Shown: one piece after another, positions 7,422 to 11,245 of the stretch
How positions within the stretch are numbered: position 1 is the stretch's first letter
Layout: every line of letters begins with the position of its first letter
NCBI GenBank assembly: GCA_007126835.1
Contig: SLAO01000092.1
Location: 1-11,245 of the forward strand
DNA from: Nitriliruptorales bacterium
GTDB taxonomy: Bacteria > Actinomycetota > Nitriliruptoria > Euzebyales > Egibacteraceae
Reading direction: 5' to 3'
Length of the DNA: 11,245 nucleotides
Made by a program: the position numbers and the translations under genes
The notes under the pieces: generated by a model
Told to the model about the DNA's origin: nothing
What the model saw: the letters and a program-made list of their open reading frames with translations, nothing else
Database searches by the model: none

Positions 7422-7459
7422 TGCGCGACCATACCCAGCGGCTCAAGCAGGTCGCGCAA
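7421..7459. promoter_or_regulatory. 10-bp perfect inverted repeat over the phosphatidyltransferase start (operator-like)
   Basis: TTGCGCGACC at 7421-7430 and its exact reverse complement GGTCGCGCAA at 7450-7459 are separated by 19 bp. The two arms cover the candidate -10 region plus start codon and the -35-like TTGCGC. This is how a dimeric repressor site would be placed; an RNA hairpin is possible only if transcription starts further upstream. Confidence 0.45.
7422..7433 (-). promoter_or_regulatory. Candidate -10 box for a leaderless transcript
   Basis: On the minus strand TATGGT (7433-7428) fits the TANNNT -10 pattern and ends 6 nt before the ATG at 7421, so transcription would start at or next to the start codon. 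Leaderless mRNAs are common in actinobacteria. The only -35-like sequence, TTGCGC (7459-7454), has a long 20-nt spacer, so the call is tentative. Confidence 0.35.
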
Positions 7460-7636
7460 CGCGTCGCTGTGGGGCGGTCGCCTCGATCGTGGTGACTGGG
7501 GCTGCCCGGAGCCGGTCTGTCCCGGGGGCGCGGATCGGCCGGCCGCCGAGCGCCCGCTTGTCGCGAACGCCGCCCCGAGCGGACGTCAACGCGACACGCC
7601 ACCCGCTCGCCGGGCCGGCCAACCGAGGCGGGACTG

Positions 7637-7666
7637 GTGACCCCGATCGAACGCCCCCAGTAGGAT
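7637..7666 (+). promoter_or_regulatory. Candidate promoter for the F420-type oxidoreductase
   Basis: GTGACC (7637-7642) and TAGGAT (7661-7666) with an 18-bp spacer resemble -35 and -10 elements, which would give a 5' leader of about 40 nt containing the ribosome site. The match is modest and GC-rich genomes make chance hits likely. Confidence 0.3.
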
Positions 7667-7696
7667 CCTGGTTCGCCCGAGAGATGCCCGGCCGGC

Positions 7697-7702
7697 GGGA
7701 GG
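7697..7702 (+). promoter_or_regulatory. Ribosome binding site GGGAGG
   Basis: A near-consensus Shine-Dalgarno 10 nt before the ATG at 7713. It fixes the start of the oxidoreductase, since the protein begins directly with the family's first beta strand (MQLGINLAYSG). Confidence 0.7.
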
Positions 7703-7712
7703 CGCGACACGG

Positions 7713-8738
7713 ATGCAGCTGGGGATCAACCTCGCCTACTCGGGAGCGGCCATGGCCGAGGTCCTCCCATTGGTGCAACACGCCGACGCGGTGGGCATCG
7801 ACAGCGTCTGGGCGGCCGAGGCCTACGGCGCCGACGCCGTGTCGGTGCTGGCCTACCTCGCGGGCCAGACGAGCCACATCAAGCTGGGCAGCGGGGTGTT
7901 GCAGATGCCGGCGAGGACGCCGGCGAACACCGCGATGACGGCGATGACCCTCGACGCGCTGTCCAACGGACGTGTCCTGCTGGGCCTGGGAGTATCGGGT
8001 CCGCAGGTCGTCGAGGGGTGGCACGGAGTGGCCTACGGGCGCCCGTTGGCACGGACCCGTGAGTACGTCGACATCGTCCGCAAGATCGTCGCCCGCAGCA
8101 AACCGCTGGCCCACGAGGGGCAGGAGTACCGCATCCCCTATGACGGGCCGGACGCCACGGGTCTGGGCAAACCGCTGAAGTCCATCCTGCGGCCAGTACG
8201 CCCGCACATCCCCATCTACCTGGCTGCGATCGGCCCGAAGAACACCAGGTTGACCGCCGAGATCGCCGACGGGTGGCTGCCGCTGTTCTACTCGCCCGAA
8301 CGGGAGGAGACCCTGGTCGAGCCGCTCGACGCGGGTTTGTCCGCCGCCGGTCGCTCGGCAGACGATCTCGACATCGCCGCTGCGGTTCCGGTGGTCGCCG
8401 GCGCTGACCTGGCGGCGTGTCGGGACGAGGTCCGACCGCTGTTCGCGCTGTACATCGGCGGCATGGGGGCCCGTGACCGCAACTTCTACGCCGACCTCAT
8501 GATCCGGTACGGGTTCGAGGAGGCCACCCGTAAGATCCAGGACCTGTTCCTGGCCGGCCAGCGTGCCCAGGCCGCCGCAGCGGTCACCGACGAGATGATC
8601 GACGAGATGGCGCTCGTCGGGCCCATCGAGCGGATCGTCGACCGCCTCGAGGCCTGGAAGCAAAGCCGGGTCGGGACGCTCGTCCTCGGCACCCACCAGG
8701 CCGAGATCCTCGAGCCGCTGCGCGCCGCGGTCAGGTGA
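7713..8738 (+). CDS. LLM-class F420-dependent oxidoreductase, Rv3520c-like
   Basis: A luciferase-like monooxygenase superfamily protein (TIM barrel) of the type that binds reduced coenzyme F420, as in the mycobacterial Rv3520c group; it would carry out hydride transfer to an unknown substrate in the cytoplasm. The 341 residues are full length. Family hallmarks seen: MQLGINLAYSG (1-11), SVWAAEAYGADA (31-42), IKLGSGVLQMPARTP (56-70), DALSNGRVLLGLGVSGPQVVEGW (81-103, split here only by convention), PLARTREYVDIVR (111-123), GLGKPLK (150-156), AAIGPKNTRLTAEIADGWLP (171-190) and LYIGGMGARDRNFYAD near 248-263. A good GGGAGG ribosome site supports the start. It is transcribed away from the phosphatidyltransferase across a 291-bp spacer and ends in a repeat-rich convergent gap. 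No partner gene reveals its substrate. F420 rather than FMN use is inferred from the subfamily. Confidence 0.92.
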   Translation: MQLGINLAYSGAAMAEVLPLVQHADAVGIDSVWAAEAYGADAVSVLAYLAGQTSHIKLGSGVLQMPARTPANTAMTAMTLDALSNGRVLLGLGVSGPQVVEGWHGVAYGRPLARTREYVDIVRKIVARSKPLAHEGQEYRIPYDGPDATGLGKPLKSILRPVRPHIPIYLAAIGPKNTRLTAEIADGWLPLFYSPEREETLVEPLDAGLSAAGRSADDLDIAAAVPVVAGADLAACRDEVRPLFALYIGGMGARDRNFYADLMIRYGFEEATRKIQDLFLAGQRAQAAAAVTDEMIDEMALVGPIERIVDRLEAWKQSRVGTLVLGTHQAEILEPLRAAVR

Positions 8739-8784
8739 CGAGCCCTCCGCCATCGGTTTGCCCGCGAGCCCCCTCCCAGCGACC

Positions 8785-8810
8785 GAGCAGCGCGGACGCT
8801 CCGCGGGCTC
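8785..8810. terminator. GC-rich stem-loop downstream of the oxidoreductase
   Basis: CGCGGA (8791-8796) pairs with TCCGCG (8800-8805) around a 3-nt loop, and GAGC/GCTC (8785-8788 with 8807-8810) extends the stem across small bulges. It begins 47 nt after the stop codon. There is no T-run, so it is at best a GC-type or Rho-assisted terminator. Confidence 0.3.
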
Positions 8811-8942
8811 GGGGTCGGCTCGGGGTCGACTTGCTCATCGGCTCCGCGCTTGGGTCGCTGGCTCACCGTATTGCCTCGGGGTTCGTTGGCTCACCGGTTC
8901 GGCGCTCGATCCACTGCGTCAACCGGCTCGGTAACGGTGCTA
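8803..8942. repeat. Degenerate 28-bp tandem array, five units
   Basis: Units begin at 8803, 8831, 8859, 8887 and 8915. TGGCTCACCG opens units 3 and 4 exactly (8859-8868 and 8887-8896); unit 2 opens TTGCTCATCG and unit 5 TGCGTCAACCGG, which needs a 1-nt insertion to align. The second half of a unit resembles GGCGCTCGGGTCGC. The first unit is the most diverged, about 16 of 28 positions matching unit 4. The period is not a multiple of three, which argues against a coding repeat. Alignment was done by eye. Confidence 0.6.
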
Positions 8943-8979
8943 GGCGGGCGACGCCGCCCCGCAACCTTCACAAATGCCT

Positions 8980-9027
8980 CGCGACTGGTACATCTGCACG
9001 GGCTTTCGTGCAGATGTACCAGTCGCG
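8980..9027. repeat. Perfect inverted repeat: 21-bp arms, 6-nt loop
   Basis: The left arm (8980-9000, containing GACTGGTACATCTGCACG) and the right arm (9007-9027) are exact reverse complements, separated by GGCTTT. Beyond a 6-by-6 mismatch the pairing resumes as TCACAA (8968-8973) with TTGTGA (9034-9039), then partly through CCC/GGG near 8957-8959 and 9048-9050. No T-run follows on either strand, so it is not a standard intrinsic terminator, although it could fold and stop or protect either convergent transcript. The exactness of the arms beside degenerate repeats suggests recent origin or selection. Confidence 0.95.
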
Positions 9028-9072
9028 TCCGGATTGTGATGCTTCAAGGGGCGCCAAAGGGCATCGTCGGCA

Positions 9073-9290
9073 CCCATTGAGCGGTAACGAGCCGGGTTTG
9101 TCCCATTTCTACGGGGCACGACGGCGCCGCCGGCAAACCGATGAAGTCGTGGCGAGCCCGGATTGCCCCGATTTCTGGGCACCGGCGCCGACGGTCCTCG
9201 GTCGAGCAAGCCCATCGAGCGGCGCCGACGCCTGATCCAGCCGCCGCCGACACCCCATCGAGCGGCAGGGTCCGCGTTGTCCCCCAGCAC
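9073..9290. repeat. Degenerate direct repeats sharing CCCATYGAGCGG and TTGTCCC boxes
   Basis: CCCATTGAGCGG at 9073-9084 and CCCATCGAGCGG at 9211-9222 and 9254-9265 are near-identical boxes; ACCGATGAAGTCG near 9137 is a weaker fourth. About 23-25 nt after three of them comes a second conserved stretch: TTTGTCCCATTTCTACGGGG (9097-9116), ATTGCCCCGATTTCTGGGCA (9162-9181) and TTGTCCCCCAGCAC (9277-9290). A related GGATTGTGATGCTTC (9031-9045) sits directly beside the hairpin. The units look like ageing copies of one element laid head to tail. Confidence 0.55.
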
Positions 9291-9319
9291 CCGGCCGCAC
9301 CCAGTGCCACCCAAATCGG

Positions 9320-10060
9320 TCAGCGCAATGGCCGCGCCCGCACCCAACTGCCCGCCGCGTCAAGTTGCGCGTCACGGTGCAGGCCAGCTTGCGTCAACGC
9401 CTCGTCCAGGGCCTCGTCATCGACCGCTTCGCCCTCGAAGTGCTGGGTCCAGGTGCGGTCACCGAGCCGGTAGACGACCTCTCCGCTAAACGTGTCGGCC
9501 TGCCAGCCGGCCACGGACATGGTGATCTCGACGTCGCCGATCCGCCCCGTCTGGACATCCAGGTTCCGGAGCCAGCCGACCGGGTAGCGCTGCACCAGCA
9601 CCACCCCGCCGGCGGCGACGTGACGCGCGCACGCGGCGAGCAGGGCGTGACGCCGTTTGCGGCCGATCACGTTGATCAGGTGGCTCATCAGCAAGACGAC
9701 GTCGAAGCGGCGAGGCAGGTCGAGGTCCTCGATGCGCGTGACCACGCCCTCGACGTCATCGCGCAGTTGGGCGATCATCGCCTCGGACTCGTCCACACCG
9801 ACGACGTCGTGCCCGAGGTCGGCCAGCTGATGCGCGATGCGGCCGGCGCCACATCCCAAGTCCAGGACGGAGGCGCTGAAGGGGATCTCCGCGTCGATGA
9901 GCGCCGCGTCGTCGCGTCCCGGCGCGACGAGGTACACCGCCACCGGTGAGCCGTCGGGCGCCACGGCCTCGGCGAGATCCGCACCCCCACCGGCGGGCAC
10001 TCCGACAACTGGCTCGACAACAGGCTCGACGGCAGATTCGGCGTCTTCCGGCCAGGTCAT
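9320..10060 (-). CDS. Class I SAM-dependent methyltransferase
   Basis: A cytosolic Rossmann-fold methyltransferase using S-adenosylmethionine. Motif I VLDLGCGAGRIAHQLADLG is at residues 65-83, the acidic residue binding the SAM ribose is D90 in VVGVDESEAM, post-motif II includes IEDLDLPRRFDVVLLMSHLINVI (110-132) and a later strand is GGVVLVQRYP (151-160). Length is 246 residues. The ATG at 10060 is chosen because it shares an ATGA overlap with the stop of the upstream amidohydrolase; an in-frame ATG at 10120 would add 20 residues but lies well inside that gene. The N-terminal 45 residues are acidic and low-complexity, with a VEPVVEPVV duplication from a 12-bp repeat, and precede the fold. The acceptor is unknown: DNA, lipid and small molecule are all possible, with a small molecule the most likely from the core sequence. 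Confidence 0.88.
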   Translation of the reverse strand: MTWPEDAESAVEPVVEPVVGVPAGGGADLAEAVAPDGSPVAVYLVAPGRDDAALIDAEIPFSASVLDLGCGAGRIAHQLADLGHDVVGVDESEAMIAQLRDDVEGVVTRIEDLDLPRRFDVVLLMSHLINVIGRKRRHALLAACARHVAAGGVVLVQRYPVGWLRNLDVQTGRIGDVEITMSVAGWQADTFSGEVVYRLGDRTWTQHFEGEAVDDEALDEALTQAGLHRDAQLDAAGSWVRARPLR

Positions 10061-10947
10061 GCCGGCGGATCCAAGCCCAGAAGTCGAGCCCCGTTGTCGT
10101 GGCACACCGCACGCAGCCACTGGGCACCGAGGCCCAGCGCAGCCAAGCGCTCGACTTGGTGAGCATAGCTGTGCGGCACGTTCGGGTAGTCCGAGCCCAG
10201 GACGACGCGGTCAGGGTGGTCGGCGAGCTCGTCGAGGAGATGGGCGGGGTAGGGGCTTGCCAGTCGCTCGTCCATGAAGGTGGTGAACGTCATCGTCGTG
10301 TCCAAGTGCACGTGCTCATAGGCCAACGCCAGGCGCCAGAATGCCTCGTACTCCGGACCGCCCATGTGCGCGATGACCGCCACGAGGTCAGGGTGCCGGG
10401 CCAGCACCTCGGCGAACACCGCCGGTCCGGTCCACCGACCCGGACGCGGCCCCGATCCCACGTGAACGACCACAGGGACCCCTGCGGAGGCCAACCGAGC
10501 CCAGACGGGCTCGAGCCGGGCATCACGAGGGTCGTACCCACCCACTTCGACATGGGCCTTGAACACGCGCGCTCCACCGTCGAGTGCCTCGGCCACGTCC
10601 CGATCGGCACTCGGCTCCGCGAAGAACGTTGCCGAGGGCACGCACCCGGGCACGCGACTGGCAAAGGCCGCGCACCAAGCGTTCAACCAGGCGGCCATCC
10701 CCGGTTTGTGGGGGTAGCACAAGCTCGTGAAGGCCCGAACCGCCATCGCCTCGAGGCGACGGACGCGCTCGTCCTCGTCGTAGCGGTACTGCACAGACCA
10801 CCCCCCCGGAACCTGGTCGAAGAACGCCCAGACCTTGTCGAGCACGTTGCCGGGCATGAAGTGCGTGTGGATGTCAACGAGGCCGGGGACGCCCAGTCGT
10901 GCGGCGAATGCGGGAACCTCAAGGTCGGCTTCGGGGCCCCGCACCAT
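10057..10947 (-). CDS. Amidohydrolase-2 family metal-dependent hydrolase
   Basis: A TIM-barrel metal-dependent hydrolase or decarboxylase of the amidohydrolase-2 group (PF04909 type). From the ATG at 10947 (296 residues) the metal-binding pair is H27/H29 in VDIHTHFMP. Next come HKPGMAAWLNAW (about 80-91), FKAHVEVGGYDP (129-140, K130/H132), the histidine VVVHVGSGP (H162), VIAHMGGPEY (H194) and the final acid in LGSDYPN (D253). All expected catalytic positions are filled. This start leaves 11 nt after the TAG of the upstream gene and gives a normal N-terminus. An alternative ATG at 11001 has a better GGTGG ribosome site (7-nt spacer) but overlaps the upstream gene by 43 nt and adds 18 residues of no clear family likeness. 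The frame stays open to 11229, but that extension is antisense-like noise. The stop overlaps the methyltransferase start (ATGA). The substrate is unknown. Confidence 0.88.
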   Translation of the reverse strand: MVRGPEADLEVPAFAARLGVPGLVDIHTHFMPGNVLDKVWAFFDQVPGGWSVQYRYDEDERVRRLEAMAVRAFTSLCYPHKPGMAAWLNAWCAAFASRVPGCVPSATFFAEPSADRDVAEALDGGARVFKAHVEVGGYDPRDARLEPVWARLASAGVPVVVHVGSGPRPGRWTGPAVFAEVLARHPDLVAVIAHMGGPEYEAFWRLALAYEHVHLDTTMTFTTFMDERLASPYPAHLLDELADHPDRVVLGSDYPNVPHSYAHQVERLAALGLGAQWLRAVCHDNGARLLGLDPPA

Positions 10948-10958
10948 GAGGCGGCAGC

Positions 10959-11245
10959 CTAGCGCCCCGTGGTTGTCGAGGAGGATCCCGTCGGCCCCCA
11001 TGACCCGGCCACCGTGTCCAAGTGGGCGATCACCGCCTCGACCAACCGCCCGTCGTGTGAGAAGAACCCGTCCCACATTCGAGCGGCGCCCGACCCGTTC
11101 ACGTTGGTCTCGAACCCCACGAGCGCAGTGGGCGCGGGTCGGCGCGCCACCAGGTACCACTGGTTCTCGAGCCGGTCGGGATCCGCTGGCAGCTCGACCC
11201 AGCGCAGCGGAGCGTCGGTGTCCGGACACCCCGTCCCGAAGGCGA
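10959..11245 (-). CDS. C-terminal fragment of a DICT-like sensory-domain protein (5' partial)
   Basis: The last 94 residues of a gene entering from the right edge; the frame is open to the end of the window and stops at TAG (10961-10959). Readable landmarks are LENQWYLVARRPAPTALVGFE and, later, MWDGFFSHDGRLVEAVIAHLD. A Trp-hydrophobic strand, an ALVGFET-type strand, a short loop and a FF-x-HD-x-x-LV-x-x-V-x-x-L helix match what I remember of the C-terminal half of DICT domains, sensory modules next to diguanylate cyclase, HTH or two-component outputs. The final 15 residues are a Ser/Thr/Gly tail without domain character. It is the first visible gene of a minus-strand set with the amidohydrolase and methyltransferase, and so could be their regulator, but the output domain is not visible. 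Confidence 0.6.
   Translation of the reverse strand, partial: AFGTGCPDTDAPLRWVELPADPDRLENQWYLVARRPAPTALVGFETNVNGSGAARMWDGFFSHDGRLVEAVIAHLDTVAGSWGPTGSSSTTTGR

Larger units (their letters stand above)
8739..9319. other. 581-bp repeat-rich convergent intergenic region
   Basis: This stretch lies between the stop of the plus-strand oxidoreductase and the stop of the minus-strand methyltransferase. Frames are open on both strands but none has a recognisable fold or sensible composition, and they run through inverted and tandem repeats. Four structures were found: a GC-rich stem-loop (8785-8810), a degenerate 28-bp tandem array (8803-8942), a perfect 21-bp-arm hairpin (8980-9027) and degenerate repeats sharing CCCATYGAGCGG (9073-9290). 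It may be decayed mobile or REP-type DNA, or a structured non-coding locus. No transposase fragment was recognised. Confidence 0.7.

Noticed and set aside
7526..7555. GGGCGC/GCGCCC stem in the divergent spacer
   Set aside because: Six base pairs with an 18-nt loop are expected by chance at this GC content.
7443..8753. 436-codon open frame on the minus strand
   Set aside because: It is antisense to the whole F420-type oxidoreductase, has no recognisable domain and follows from the strong third-position GC bias of the real gene.
8735..9235. 166-codon plus-strand frame whose GTG overlaps the oxidoreductase stop
   Set aside because: The GTGA overlap is tempting, but the translation is Arg/Ser/Pro-rich, matches no family, lacks a ribosome site and runs straight through the 28-bp array, the perfect hairpin and the other repeats.
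8803..9290. CRISPR array
   Set aside because: The repeats are degenerate, directly abutting or irregularly spaced, with no constant-length unique spacers and no cas genes.
8940..9347. 135-codon minus-strand frame in the convergent gap
   Set aside because: It is built from the repeat units and hairpin, overlaps the methyltransferase 3' end and shows no protein-like pattern.
10061..10120. Longer start for the methyltransferase at 10120
   Set aside because: It would overlap the amidohydrolase end by 64 nt, whereas 10060 gives a classic ATGA junction.
9946..10962. 338-codon open frame on the plus strand
   Set aside because: Antisense to the amidohydrolase and methyltransferase, without domain character.
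10948..11229. N-terminal extension of the amidohydrolase to 11229
   Set aside because: The extra residues are Arg/Gly-rich and overlap the better-supported DICT-like reading frame; family homology begins close to the ATG at 10947.

Overview
The window is GC-rich (roughly 70% by eye) chromosomal DNA with strong G/C bias at third codon positions, GTG starts and very tight gene packing. A full-length F420-type luciferase-like oxidoreductase of the Rv3520c type points to Actinomycetota. The genus cannot be told from the sequence. There are no rRNA, tRNA, CRISPR, insertion-sequence or phage genes, so this looks like ordinary chromosome with one repeat-filled gap.

Layout. (1) 2-2753, plus strand: a glycosyltransferase 2 gene (5' end outside the window) followed after 46 nt by a CrtI/CrtN/CrtP-type FAD carotenoid desaturase or oxidase. 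(2) 7421 down to 2827, minus strand: a CDP-alcohol phosphatidyltransferase, a possible 32-codon ORF with a strong Shine-Dalgarno, then hyuA and hyuB (hydantoinase/oxoprolinase subunits A and B). Both the small ORF/hyuA and the hyuA/hyuB junctions overlap, so this may be one transcription unit. (3) 7713-8738, plus strand: the F420-type oxidoreductase, divergent from the phosphatidyltransferase. (4) 8739-9319: 581 bp without a convincing gene between two convergent transcription units. It holds a five-unit degenerate 28-bp tandem array, a perfect 21-bp-arm hairpin and a second family of degenerate repeats. (5) 11245 down to 9320, minus strand: the C-terminal end of a protein with a DICT-like look, an amidohydrolase-2 family metal hydrolase and a SAM-dependent methyltransferase. 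The last two share an ATGA stop/start overlap.

How the genes may work together. The first pair resembles the CrtP-CrtQ pairing of glycosylated carotenoid (staphyloxanthin-type) pathways, so carotenoid tailoring is the best reading; substrates are not known. HyuA and HyuB should form an ATP-dependent cyclic-amide (hydantoin or 5-oxoproline type) hydrolase. Their link to the membrane phosphatidyltransferase is positional only. The amidohydrolase-methyltransferase pair is probably translationally coupled, with unknown substrates.

No complete new system is evident. The parts that known families do not explain are the repeat-dense convergent gap, the small basic ORF before hyuA, the SQGRS-repeat tail of HyuB and an inverted repeat straddling a probable leaderless promoter.
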